Shown: positions 1 to 11,581 of the stretch, in pieces | How the letters are laid out: the number at the start of each line of letters is the position of its first letter | How positions within the stretch are numbered: the first letter of the stretch is position 1 | NCBI GenBank assembly: GCA_003260075.1 | Contig: QLIY01000185.1 | Span: 1-64,000 of the forward strand | Length of the DNA: 64,000 nt | DNA from: Phallusia mammillata | Taxonomy: Eukaryota > Chordata > Ascidiacea > Phlebobranchia > Ascidiidae | Reading direction: 5' to 3' | Position numbers and translations under genes: made by a program | The notes under the pieces: model-generated | Told to the model about the DNA's origin: nothing | The model's input: only the letters and a program-made list of their open reading frames with translations | Databases searched by the model: none

Positions 1-199
1 AGAACATAAATAGCCTATTTACGACCTAACACCTGTATGTTCCTTTGTGTATAGTGTAGAGCTGTATATTGGGTGTTATGTTGATAAATTGTAATGTTTT
101 TTTTATAATTCCAATATGTCCACAATATTTTTGTTCATTGGTAAAAGATTAACATGTAAACTGCAAACGATAAAAATATTTACTCATTTTTTATTTTAC

Positions 200-3100
200 C
201 TTGCTAGCGTTTTTCTTTTCAAAATCCAATGCATCATCGTTTGAATAGTTGTCGGCAATGTCAGGGGTTTGACTGCGAGATGATTCGTGAGATTTCGAAA
301 CATGTTGGTTGTTTGGAACGTTTTCCTGTTGTAATTTCGAATTTGCAGCGTCTTCGGAAAGTAAAGACACAGTCGCCAGAGATGCATCCTCTTCGGCATC
401 AAAATTCTTTAACTTTAAAAAATGTTCGTTTTGTTTCATACAATGAGAACACAAAGAGCTGATTTACTACCTATGTACCTTTGCCGTGGTATAAAGTGTA
501 CAGCTGTATAAAGGGTGTTATGTTGATAAATGTAATGTTTTTTTTTTAAAAATTTAATATGTCCACACGATTTTTGCGCAAAGTTTGCTCAAAACGTTTT
601 AGGTTAAGACATATAAACTGCAAACGATAAACTGGCTTCTATAATGTTTTCCAGGTTTGCCTCGGTACCCCGCAGAAACTTGAAACAAACTGCAAGCATA
701 CTTTAATTTTGCAAGTGTCGAATTCCTATCGGAGTAAACAAATTAGTGACCGATTACGGTCGCATTGAGGAAAACATGTCTGTGTGGAAACTTTTGCGAG
801 TGGTTTGACTGAGCAAGCCAACTGTCAAAAACAAACCCTGCTGAAGGAGCGCACAACAACAACACAAACATACCGTGATGATATGTGGCTTTCTCCTGGC
901 TGTAAAGCTATTATGTCAATGCCTTTATTTATCAAAACAGATTATAATGTATGTTGGCATTTTAAAACGCAAATTCTCCTTACCGCTTTGGGTTTGTTGT
1001 ATATAAAATTCTCCTCATCACTTGAATCTGTATCACCGTCGAGGTTTAAATTAGGATTCAACTTTCCACTTGATTTAGATGCTGTTTTCAGGGCTGTTTT
1101 GTGTTCAATCTCCAAGTTGGGAAGATCGCTGCTGAAGAGCGGCAACGCCGAGGATACATGTTGATTTTTTCTTTGTATTTGTTCACTATGCATGTGTTCT
1201 TTCTCAAGCACTTTTTGTGCTGAATCTTCCGGTTGATTTATCTTGTAGTCACTATAATGATGGATTTCCTTCAGCTGTAAATAAGTACATTTCGCCAGTT
1301 AAGTGACTTGTGAAAACGTTATTTATATTAGATGTTAGGTTAGCATCGTTTATTTTAGATGATTTTTTAAAAATAGGCGAAAATGCTTGGGTGATTGTGT
1401 TTCATAAAATAATTAAACAATTATTTGGACGCAGCTGGCAAGCTTAATTGATCTTGCAACAACAAAAATGTTGAAATCTTTTAATCAGACTAAAGTTATA
1501 AACCATGGGCGTGCAACTGTTTATCGCAGTGGGCCACAACTTACAGTTAAAATAAAGCTGGGGGCCAAACAATAAAGNAAAAAGTATTCATAATTGTTAG
1601 AGTAATTTGAAGTCTGCGCGGGCCACAAAAATAGGGGCCGCGGGCCGGACACTGGCCCGCGGGCCGTATGTTGCACGCCTCTGTTATAAACTATTCTGTT
1701 GATGTATGTTTAGCAAAACACAAGCAAAGATGTACATTTCGACCAAAGCAGAAATTTCCACTGAGGGCATCGGGATTGATTAGAATTGCTTTTAAAGTAT
1801 GACCAAGTTGCGGGAAATTTTTTAGTGCAATAAAATCCATTAGGTTTTCATTGTACCTCATCACTGGTGTTTTTCTTTTCAATACCCAGTAGGTTATCTT
1901 TTGAATAGTTTTTGGCGAAGTCAGGGTTTTGACTGCGAGATAATTCGTGAGATTTCAAAACACATTGGTTGTTTGGGGCGTTTTCTTGTTGTAATTTCGA
2001 ATTTGAAGCGTCTTCGGCAAGTAAAGACACAGTCGCCTCAAATGCTTCCTCACCAGCACCGACATTCTTTAGCTGAAAAATTGTTTGTTTTGTTCCATAC
2101 AATGAAACAACCTGTACAGTTGTATGCATCTTTGCCTTGGTATATAGTATGGGAGTTGTATAATGGTGTTAAAATGTAACGTTTTTTTTTGATAAATCCA
2201 AAATGTCCACACTATTTTTGTGCAAATTTTGCCCAAAACGTTTTAGGTTAAAGATTAACATCCAAACTGGAAACAATGAACTGGCTTCTATAAGGTTTCC
2301 AGGTTTGCCTTGGTTCTTTCCGCAGAAACACGACACAAACTGCAAGCATACTCTAATTTTGGAAGTGCCGAATTCTTATCGAAGCACAAAAACTTCTGAA
2401 CCGTTACGGTCGTCTGCACGCTGCATTGAGGAAAACATGTTTGTGGGGAAAACTACGAGTGATTTCAACTGAGCAAGCCAACTGTCAAAAACAAACCATG
2501 CTAAAAGAGCACGCAACAACAACACGAACATACTGTGGTTATCTTTGGGTTTTGCTCGTCTGAGACCACCTCTGTTAAAGCGTTGTCAATAGGCAGCTTT
2601 CCAGAGTTTTCCCCCTCTGTGTTGATCTCTGCCCTGTTGTATTTTAGCTGTACACACACAAAAAAACGTTTTAGTGCTAGATTTGTCTCTTTGTGTTAGA
2701 TAATAAAAAGTGTACAAAAGCAAATACTTTGTAAACAGGATTTAAACGACCAAAAATGTTTATCCACATGTTAAACAACCGACCTCGGGATGTTTATCAT
2801 GCAAATGTTTCACAACCGAAGGATTTTGTCGCTGTTGCTGGTTGTAGATCTGCAATAAAGTAAATGTAGACTTTAAATTGTCGTCCACCGTTAATCTTCT
2901 TAAATTTTTGCACATTAAAATTATTTTTAAAGATTTTACTCGTACTTTATCGAGTGCAACATGCTAAAACTAAACGGATGTGAGATGCCCACAGTGTAAA
3001 GCAAAGCTGTCATGTCAATGCCTTCTAAGTTTCTTATGAAAACTTATTAAATTAATGTCGACGTTTTAAAACGCAAATTTTGCTTACCGCTGGAGGTTTG

Positions 3101-5230
3101 TTGTGCATAAAATTCTCCCCATCACTCGAATCTGTATCACTGTCGATGTTTAAACTAGGTTTCAGCTTTCCACTTGATTTAGGTGCTGTTTGCAGGGCTG
3201 TTTTGTGTTCAATCTCCAAGTTGGGAAAATCGCTGCTGGGAAGCGGCGACGCTGAGGATATCTGTTGCCCTTTTCTTTGCATTTGTTTATGTTGCATTTT
3301 TTCTTTCTCGAGCACTTTTTGTGCTGAATCTTCAGGTTGATCTGTCTTGTAGTGATAATAATGATGGATTTCCTTTGGCTGCAAACAAGTACAGTTTACG
3401 AGTTAAATCACTAGTTGCAACGTTGTTTTTTTTAGGGAATTTTGGCATTGTTTTATTTCAGATGTTCAATTGAGTGTTGACATGTTCTCAACAAAATAAA
3501 GTATTATCTGTGCCGCCGATGTATATTCAGCAAGTCACAAGCAAAGAAACGAAAAGTCCACTGAGTGCATAGAGAGTGATTTAAATTGATTTTAAAAAGA
3601 TGGCCTTTTGTTACAAAATACTTTTACTTCGTTTTTATCATACCTCACTAGTGTTATCCACTTTTGAAATCAATGTTTCATCTTTTGAATAATTGTCGGT
3701 AATGTCAGGAATTTGACTGCGAGATGATTTGTTAAGTTTCGAATATATTTGGATTTTTGGAGCGTTTTCTTGTTGTAATTTTGAATTTGCAGCGTCTTCG
3801 GAAAGGGACGACACAGACGACAGAGATGCTTCCTCCCCAGCATCGAAATTCTTTAGCTGTAAAAAGTGTTCTGTTTTGTTACATACAGTGAGAACATAAC
3901 TGCTCAGCTACAACCTATGCATTTATGTGGCTTTGCTGGCTTGGTAGTATACAGCTTTATAATAGGTTTTACATGAAAAGAAGTGTTTTAATAAATTCAA
4001 TATGTCTGCACTATTTTTGTGCCAGTTTCCCCCAAACGTTTTAGGTTGAAAATTAACATGCAAAGTGCAAACGGTGAACTGGTTTCTATAAGGTGTCCAT
4101 GTTTGGCACGGTACTTTCCGCTTTGGCGCGGAAACCGCTGCAAACTGCGAGACGGCTTCAATTAAAAAGCGCCGAATTCCTATCGAAGCTCAAAAACTCC
4201 CGACCTCTTATGGTTGTTTGCACGCAGGGAAACATGTCTGCGACGAAACTTCTACGAGTGGTTTAGACTGCGCAACCCCCTGTACACAGACCAACAACAC
4301 ATTAACATACCGTGATACTGTATGGCCTTCGGCCGTCCGTGACCACCCCTTTCAAAGCATCGTCATCACGCCCAAGTCCATCTCCACATTCTGTAAACAA
4401 AAAAAATGGGAAATTGACTTCACATTTTTAAATTTAACGGTAAGGTGTTGTTGTGTCGCATAGTTGCTACAATGTTGAATAAATAATGTGACAGTGTTAC
4501 CAAGCTACTATACAATGAGTTGTCGCAAACTTGTCTTTCAATAGAATAATACCACATTTTGTCGAATTTTACAATTCAAAGGTGCAGTTTAGGTTTTGGG
4601 AGTAGAAGACTACTAATCTATTACAGTTCAGCTTAGAGTTGTAAACGGGCCTGAAATCGGAGACCGAACCCGGTCAGAACCCGAAAATACAAGCCCGAAA
4701 CCCGGCCCGAACCCGAAATGAGAAGCCCGCGGGTTAGGCCCGAAAGTTTGATTGACCTGCCTTTTCATTAAAGCTTCAGGATAGACCAAGACAACAAACA
4801 CAATAGAGAATTGGCCTTAAAGCAAGACGTTTTAGGGCTGTTTGACATTAGGTCCGATTCCAGCCCGTATTTTAAAAAAACCCGAAGCCTTACAACTTAC
4901 AACTCTGGTGCAGCTTATGACAAGTTTCTCTCGTCCAAAATTATGCATTACACGAAGCAATTTTAAAAAGCCATTAAAACGGCTCATTTTAAACACCGGA
5001 AATCAAATGTTTTACAAACAAACACAATTTTTTAACAAAAATACATTGTCTTCTTCTATTTGTTTTCGATCCAAAACGTTTGATTTGTTTTCTCTTGGAT
5101 ACGTTTGATCAGTGGTTCTCAAACTTGCAAATACACCGAATACGACAACTTCTGTCAATGTCACTAAAAGTAAAGCGTTTGCATTTCCCACTAGAAGCAA
5201 TAACACTAAAACTAGCGACCACCTCATCAT
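200..5230 (-). CDS. Third PRD-cluster gene, 5' part only, with repeated linker exons
   Basis: Exons found in order: candidate exon 1 near 5230-5127, D 4390-4311 (80 nt), A 3856-3644 (213 nt), B 3378-3088 (291 nt), C 2849-2784 (66 nt), D2 2647-2534 (114 nt), A2 2072-1857 (216 nt), B2 1274-984 (291 nt), A3 412-200 (213 nt). All exons after exon 1 are open, phase 0 at their ends, and match the D-A-B-C linker exons of the second PRD gene. Exon A encodes SLSEDAANSKLQQENAP and SRSQTPDIADNYS-like text; exon B encodes a DTDSSDEENF acidic motif. The candidate first exon encodes a good signal-peptide-like start (MRWSLVLVLLLLVGNANA), but its 3' part runs into a hAT-like end at 5110-5126, so the true donor is unclear. 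No PRD exon lies inside the window; it would have to be left of position 1. Confidence 0.62.
1504..1683. mobile_element. hAT-type MITE with 8-bp target duplication
   Basis: A 180 bp non-coding element with terminal inverted repeats (CATGGGCGTGCAAC at the left, the complement of CAGAGGCGTGCAAC at the right) is flanked on both sides by TTATAAAC (1496-1503 and 1684-1691). Eight-base duplications and CAGnGGCGTGCAAC-like ends are typical of hAT elements. A single unresolved base lies at 1578. It sits in an intron of the third PRD gene. Confidence 0.75.
4638..4750. repeat. GC-rich imperfect repeat, probable MITE fragment
   Basis: A stretch rich in CCCGAAACCCGG and GGCCCGAAA-like words, with partial self-complementarity, stands out in an AT-rich intron. 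Similar wording (gtttcgggcc) recurs near 19138-19150. No clear target duplication was found. Confidence 0.35.
5110..5126. mobile_element. hAT-like terminal sequence inside a candidate first exon
   Basis: CAGTGGTTCTCAAACTT is a common hAT terminal inverted repeat form. It lies where the third PRD gene diverges from the transmembrane part of exon 1 of the second gene. The other end of the element was not identified. Confidence 0.45.
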
Positions 5231-5689
5231 GCTATCTCAGCTGTAAATGAGCATACGATCGTGCAAAATTGCGAAGTAAATCCCTCAGCTGACTTGAACG
5301 ATAAAGAATGAACAGACCATTGCTGGTGCTTTTTTCGGGTGCTACAGACTTGATGGTGCTATAGGTGCTACAGACTTGATGGTAACACCATCGGCGCACC
5401 CCAAATATGACTGTCTTCACTCAAACCTTGTATTGGTGGTTTTTGCAGTGTGTTTAAAGTTTAACTTTGCTTAAAGAGTTGTAACGATAAATCACACGCA
5501 CTGTGTTACAACTTCAATTATAATAGATAAACACCCAGGATTTATTTGACAAAATCTACGAATTTAACAACTCTACACCATACCTAATTATGCATTAAAA
5601 CTACAAAAAAGTTAGTAGTTTACTAAAAGCAAGTTATACATGACTGACAATTAAATTTTCATACGTCATCCTGCACATTAAGTGCTCAG

Positions 5690-5690
<1 letters not shown>

Positions 5691-5759
<69 letters not shown>
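5691..5759 (+). other. Long C-run, 69 nt, probable gap filler
   Basis: Flanked by near-identical copies: about 5575-5690 and 5760-5870 share wording such as CATACCTAATTATGCATTAA. Confidence 0.8.
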
Positions 5760-5864
5760 ATACCTAATTATGCATTAAAACTATAAAAAAGTTAGTAGTT
5801 TACTAAAAGCAAGTTATACATGACTGGCAATTAAATTTTCATACGTCATCCTGCACATTAGTGC

Positions 5865-6440
5865 TCAGAGCTTTCGTCATTGCGTACGGCGATGATGTTT
5901 TTTTTGTGTAAACAATCTTCATTTCTGTGTCCATCGTGACAGTGCAAGGCTAGTGACTTAAATTATCAGGAGGAAGAAGAATAGCAGAAAAAAAATATTA
6001 CTAAAAATCAAATAAGGAAATATTTTATTTTCATCAGTGGTGGGATTCAATTTTTTTTTCAGCCGGTCATAGATCAACAGTCATATTTTTTAGCCGGCTC
6101 CTTAACAAAAAGTCCATTGACAGTAACCAGTAATGCAAGCCGGTTCGCTAAACTCATAATTTCGTGAGACGGTTCTATAGAACCGGTGCGAACCGACTGA
6201 ATCCCACAACTGAAGTTACAACTGTGAATACCTTTAGGCATATCTGTTGTGTTTTTAAACCTTCGTTATGGTCGTGGTTTTTACAATCTGTTGACATTAA
6301 AAGGTAAAGTTAAAGAGGCGTATTTCGTTGCGGAGAATACAGTGACATAAAGCTACATTCAAACTCACATGATTAACTTGTAGTTTTCTACACCTTTGAT
6401 GTAACTACGTTGTACTTCTTGTGGAACTATGTTAACGAAT
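5865..6440 (-). pseudogene. Broken copy of the orphan PRD 3' exons
   Basis: The stretch is a decayed duplicate of 12035-12484. The TEMKI / ASPDDES-like last exon is recognisable near 5868-5960 but carries an in-frame TAG. The KTTTIT exon near 6236-6295 carries an in-frame TAA. The exon at about 6345-6440 is only fragmentary. A MITE-like element (6035-6212) has inserted between the last two exons. The copy sits in the same place relative to the third gene as its source does relative to the second gene, so it came with the same segmental duplication. Confidence 0.6.
6035..6212. mobile_element. MITE-like element, hAT-style ends
   Basis: The left end CAGTGGTGGGATTCA and the right end, read in reverse as CAGTTGTGGGATTCAG, form an inverted pair about 178 bp apart with repeated GCCGG/ACCGG words inside. 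No matching target duplication is visible. It interrupts the broken PRD copy. Confidence 0.6.
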
Positions 6441-7255
6441 GTTTGAACTGTTTCGTTTCAGGAATTTTTTTTAATAACTTGTAACATTATAGAAAGCTTT
6501 TTAATCTAGTTTTAAAATTTGTTTCAAGAATGTAAACCTAATTGTAGGTGCAAACTGCAGGTTATATAAACAAATTAGTAGTAGCCTATTTAGTGACTAG
6601 CAGGTGTACTGCAACGTCTGTTTGGTGACGAGAAGGTTTAAATATGTACTGCAACACCTTGTACACTGATTACCCAAAATGTACTAGGCAACAAACATAA
6701 CAATTTATACACTGTATTACAAGTCAGTAAATTTTTAACTGAAAGTAATAAAAAAGCGCAAAAATGTCCGGAAAGTGATAAGGCATCTGGAACCTGGTTT
6801 AAACTGTGATGATAACCCTCATCGGAAATAAAAATCTTTTTTCAGCTTAATGCAAACAGAAGAGAGAAAGAAAAGAAAAAGAAAGAAAAGAAACGGAAAA
6901 TAGTCGACTTAACGAAAAAAAACATATTTTTTGTTAAATCGTGTTTAAACAAATCCTCGAATGACAACAGCACTAGGCTCAATGTGTTAACAAAATCTCA
7001 GTTATTTGTTTTATTTTATGATTTGATTGCCAAAATTATAGCTTATGATTGTTTGATCATTTTGAACATATTTTTGTAATAATAGCCCAAGGTTCGAACA
7101 ATCACTAAGAAAAAGGCTTGAATTATTTGGGGTTGTAGTTGCGAGAGCATACATGCATTGAACAAAATGACATTAGTTTGAAGCAAAAACATGTACAAAA
7201 GACCATGAGGTGATGTAGATTTAGCACAAAAAATACATATATTTAAACTGAAGAG

Positions 7256-8569
7256 CTACCTCCTTGCCTTCCTCTGCTTAAAGGGCAAAAGCCTTAACCC
7301 TGTGTCAGCGGCAAATGTACACCGCTGCATAAGTTCCAAGTAGGTTAAGTTCTCGTTCGTGTTCGGGTCGTAAAAGCCTTTCTTGTCCGGGGAGCTCAGC
7401 ACGTCATGCAACCTTTGGTCAAACAAACCTCGCTCAAAGGCGACATCTATCGACAGACGGTGGTTGGCGTGTGGGTCGATCACACCACCAGTGGCAATTT
7501 GTGCCTCAAGAAGTCGCACCCCGCGACTTTCTGCCACCAAACCCCGTTGCATGGCTTCAAAAAGCGAAAAAGGCTTGTCACTAAACTTTGTTCTGAATCC
7601 CAAAACCGCTCGTTCGGCTCGAATTAAAACTGATTCGAACGGTCCACCGATTAAATTGCAGCGTGTGGCTTCAGTTACGTTCATCTTGTCACCGTTTAAG
7701 GGGTTAATAATGCTACCCGTAGCTGCCTGTGCCTCCAAAAGACTGATAGCGGTACCGCGTCGAATGATGCCTTTGTTGCTTGCTTCGAAAAGTGACATCA
7801 CATCGCCATTGTCCAGTAGAAGTCCGCCTATTGGCTCTTCGCCTTTCAGGTATTGACCAAGGTCACTGGCTACTTTACGTTGTTCTATTTCACCGTGTTC
7901 CAGTTTCTTGACAGTATCTTCTGATACGAGTCCAGATTTAAATAGATCGAGAAGTTTGACCAGCTTTCCCCATCCTGATGTAAAGACTATTTCATCCCGT
8001 TTCCTGGATGGTTCGACGACATCAGTGTCCATATCTGGTTTAGCCGATCCATCCGGAACTTGGAGCGTGGATATAGCGGCCACATGCTCATCTTGATTTT
8101 CTCCTACATTTTGCACAGTTTCTTGTTCCTCCGTGTTGTCTTCGTTATAAATTGAATCACCCTCCTGGAGGTTATCGACCCTATTGGGTGGTTCGCTTGA
8201 TGTTTGTAAGTATTCACTCATCAACAAATCACTTTGTTCTGTCTGTACGTGAACCTCTGTAACTGTAATCATATCTCCATCATGTTGATTTTCATGTTCA
8301 CTTTTATCAACATGGACCTCTGAAAATCCCAAGTCAGTTTCTTCTTCAGACGACAATTTTGTTGGTTCTTGTTCAGCTGGGCGATTTTCTCTCTCTTCAT
8401 GCGCATCAACTACTGAGCCTGTGGGTAAGGTATCGTCATGTTCGTTGTGTTTTTTCTCATGGATCGTTTCTGGGAATTTATCGTGGGTCTTTTCCAGTTC
8501 ATGTGGCTCATTAGGTTGATTTCCCGGGTTGCTCTCTGCTGGTTTGACCTCCGGTTTGTTGTCTTGTGG
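7256..8569 (-). CDS. Terminal exon with intronless PRD
   Basis: A single 1,314 nt exon, starting after a tgcag acceptor at 8570-8571, encodes about 190 acidic His/Glu-rich residues and then an entire PRD. Motifs: [101 protein letters not shown] and [12 protein letters not shown], ending RKARR and a stop. The same domain occupies six exons in each main cassette of the neighbouring large gene, so all internal introns are absent here. The apparent open frame begins at an in-frame GTG inside the acceptor; that is not a real start. Confidence 0.9.
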   Translation of the reverse strand, partial: PQDNKPEVKPAESNPGNQPNEPHELEKTHDKFPETIHEKKHNEHDDTLPTGSVVDAHEERENRPAEQEPTKLSSEEETDLGFSEVHVDKSEHENQHDGDMITVTEVHVQTEQSDLLMSEYLQTSSEPPNRVDNLQEGDSIYNEDNTEEQETVQNVGENQDEHVAAISTLQVPDGSAKPDMDTDVVEPSRKRDEIVFTSGWGKLVKLLDLFKSGLVSEDTVKKLEHGEIEQRKVASDLGQYLKGEEPIGGLLLDNGDVMSLFEASNKGIIRRGTAISLLEAQAATGSIINPLNGDKMNVTEATRCNLIGGPFESVLIRAERAVLGFRTKFSDKPFSLFEAMQRGLVAESRGVRLLEAQIATGGVIDPHANHRLSIDVAFERGLFDQRLHDVLSSPDKKGFYDPNTNENLTYLELMQRCTFAADTGLRLLPFKQRKARR

Positions 8570-9741
8570 CTGCACAACAAAATTATGAATTAGTATTAAA
8601 AAGCGATTGAAAGCCTATCCATGCCGATTTTAAATTCCAAAATTAACGGCAAAAATGTTATCCTTGCAAACAGGATTTAGAGACAAAATCGTGTTTTAAA
8701 CAACCAACCTCGGGATCTTTATAGTGCAGATTTTCCAATACCAAGGAATCTTGTAGCTGTTGTAGGTTATTGGTCTGCAATTAGAATAAATGTAGATTTA
8801 AAATAGTCGTCACCGTTCGGCGCAAAAGAGTTAAAAACTATTTTTCGTCACTTTCACGAAGTGTTACTGTTTTTAGCGGGCGTTTTTTACTGGACCAGCA
8901 TGCTAAAACTAAAATTAATTATACACCCAGTATAACATTGTAAAGGTGTGCTATCATGCTATGTATTTCTAGTTGTTGAATTGAGTTGAGTTGAGTTTAT
9001 TTTGCTTGGTGAAAGCACATATAGCGTCACAATGGCACGGAACAATCACTTAGCCGGAAAGTTGCGCAACGTTGAAAGTTATAGAGCGCAAAATACTCGA
9101 TGGCATAATTGGTTGATCATGACTTTATGACGCGCTGCAGCTACACCGCAAGAAATTATCTTAAAAAAATTAGGTACCTCTTGGGGTATGTTCTGTGTAA
9201 AATCTTCCTCATCACTAGAGTCTGTATCACTGTCGACTAGGTTTAAGTTAAGATCCGCAGAGTGGTGAAGGTTGTTTCGGGCTTTAGGCGGTGTACCATT
9301 GGATTGGGGAGCTGTTTGCAGCGCTTTTTCGTGTTCAAGTTGCAAGTTGGTAACATCGCTGCTGAAAAGCGGAGACACAGAGAGTATCTGTTGCTCATTA
9401 TTTTGTACTCGTTCTTTTTGCACGTGCTCTTTCTCTAGCAATGTATCATCGGGTTGACTTCTCTCGTAGCGATTACATTTACCATTCTCCGTTCCCTGCA
9501 AACAATTACAGTACACCAGTTTAGTCACTTGTAAACGTGTTTTATATGGGATGTTAACATTGTTTTAGATGGGATAGTTTATTAAAGATAAACGAGCAAA
9601 CTAATTAGATTGTTTTTGTTCTATCAAATATTTAACTTTTCAATTTACACGTACACTAAAGTGATGTTGCATTAATTTGAATGTTGACATGTTTTAATCA
9701 GAACAAAAGAGTAAAGTGTGCTGTAGATAAATGTTTAGAAA

Positions 9742-9813
<72 letters not shown>

Positions 9814-11581
9814 AAAATCCACTTGTGGCACCGAGAGTGATTAGGATTGTTTGAAGTGTGACCAAATTGAGGGGGACATACAGTACAGAAACCTTTACTC
9901 AGTTTTTATCGTGATTTTTACAACGCGCAAAAATGTTACTGGGGGCATCAATAGTGATTTGGATTGATTTTGGAATGTGGTCAACTTTTGTAGTACAAAA
10001 TACATTCACTCAGATTTTGTTGTACCTCGCTGGTATTTTCCTCTTCAAAAACCAGTGTATCATCTTTTGAATAGTTGTCAGCAATGTCAGGGGTTTGACT
10101 GCGCGACGATTCGTGAGATTTCGAAACTGGTTGGTGGTTTGGAGCGTTTTCTTGTTGTAATTTCGAATTTGCAGCATCTTCGGAAAGTGATGACACGGTC
10201 GCCAGAGATGTTTCCTCCCCAGCACCGACATTCTTTAGCTTTGAAAAGTATTTTGTTTATGTTTCACACAACAGGTAAACAATACTCAGTGAAAACCTAG
10301 AGCTATTTAGAAAGCTTGTGTTGTATGGCAATGAAATATTAAATTATACATCAAATCGAAATTGGCTGCATTAGTTTTGTGCAAAGTATGCCAAAACGTA
10401 AAAACACCAAGATAAGCTGCATTTTGACCTGTAAGGTCTTATCAATGCAGCTGATGACGGAAGATCGGACGTATTGGCTAGTGAGGCAATCCAATGGCAC
10501 TCCAGTTGGGTCTTGGTAGTTTACGCTAGCCAATACGGCCGATCTCGCGTCACTAGCTGCACTGATAAGACCTTATAGGTTGAAACAGAGTGCACTGCCA
10601 AAAACGTTTTACCAATATGTGCCCAAGTTTATATTTTAATTTAAAGTTGAAAATCACACGTAAACTGCAAATGACGTATGTACAAGAATCTGTAAGGTTT
10701 TCAGATTTATCCCCGGTACTTTCCGCAGATAATACATGAACTGCAAGGCAGCTTTAATATGAAGCACGAATGTCTATGACGAAACTTTTGTGAGTGGGTT
10801 AGACTGAGAAAACCAGCTGTCAAAAACAAACCCTCGTGAAGGTACACAGACCAACAACACAAACATACCGTGCTAGTGTATGGTCTTCGGCCGTCCGAAA
10901 CCACCTCTGTTAAAGCGTTTTCACCACGTCTACGCCCATCTTTACATTCTGTAAACGACAAAATAAAATTTGCACAATTTTAGACAACCGTTTTTGTTGC
11001 GTAATTTGACGGTAAAGTGCTTTTGTATCGCATAGTTGCTACAGGATTGGTTTAATAATGTGACAGGGTTGTCAAGCTACTACACAAAAGTTGTCGCAAA
11101 CTTATCTTTTAATAGAATGATACCACGCTTTGTCGAATGTGAAAGCCCCAAGGTGCGGTCTAGGGTTTGTGAGTAGGTAACTACTAATCTAAAATGGTTC
11201 AGCTTTTGACAAGTTTCTCTCCTCCGAAATACAATACACGAAGTAATTTTAAAATCTTTTTAAACCGATCGTATTAAAACACCGGACTTAAAATGTTTTA
11301 CAAATAACCCTTTTTAAAAAGATATGAATAATTTTTTCATTTGTTTTTGTTTTGGAACACTAACGTTTGATGATTAAGATACAATTTGATGTTATACAGA
11401 TACAACTTTAAAAACAAAAACACTTACTTTGAATCGTATAGCTGCATACAAGAGCTACGATCAGAATTAGTGAAATACCACCCAAACTTCCGAATACGTT
11501 AATCACAATAATTTCTGTCGGTCTTAAAGCGTTTACGATTCCCACTTGAAGCAATAACACCAAATCTTGCGGCCATCTCAT
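7256..11581 (-). CDS. Second membrane-anchored single-PRD protein, complete model, 6 exons
   Basis: Exons in transcript order: 11581-11428 (ATG; 154 nt), 10948-10869 (80 nt, type D), 10238-10026 (213 nt, type A), 9495-9178 (318 nt, type B), 8774-8709 (66 nt, type C), 8569-7256 (1,314 nt, terminal). Phases match throughout; the product is 714 residues. Residues 1-51 contain a hydrophobic stretch (LVLLLQVGIVNA) and then a second (VFGSLGGISLILIVALV), followed by KCKDGRRRG. This suggests a signal peptide or anchor plus a transmembrane helix with a basic cytoplasmic flank. Residues 52-474 are acidic and low-complexity; residues 475-714 form one PRD. A splice acceptor (tttacag) lies 13 nt before the ATG, consistent with a 5' UTR intron or the spliced-leader trans-splicing known in ascidians. 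The type A acceptor is AAG rather than CAG. Inferred role as for the large gene: a membrane-to-filament linker. Confidence 0.78.
9744..9811 (+). other. Long C-run, 68 nt, probable gap filler
   Basis: Lies in the intron between exons A and B of the second PRD gene; no duplicated flank is obvious. Confidence 0.75.
10418..10592. mobile_element. Palindromic MITE with long inverted arms
   Basis: Two arms of roughly 55 bp (starting near GTAAGGTCTTATCAATGCAG and ending with its near complement) can fold into a hairpin around a short loop. Fragments of the same family occur at 28052-28100 and 30857-30915. It lies in the intron between exons D and A of the second PRD gene. Confidence 0.7.

Noticed and set aside
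7383..7856. 157-codon open frame on the plus strand
   Set aside because: It lies entirely opposite the PRD-coding terminal exon and shows no independent motif; it is a shadow frame.
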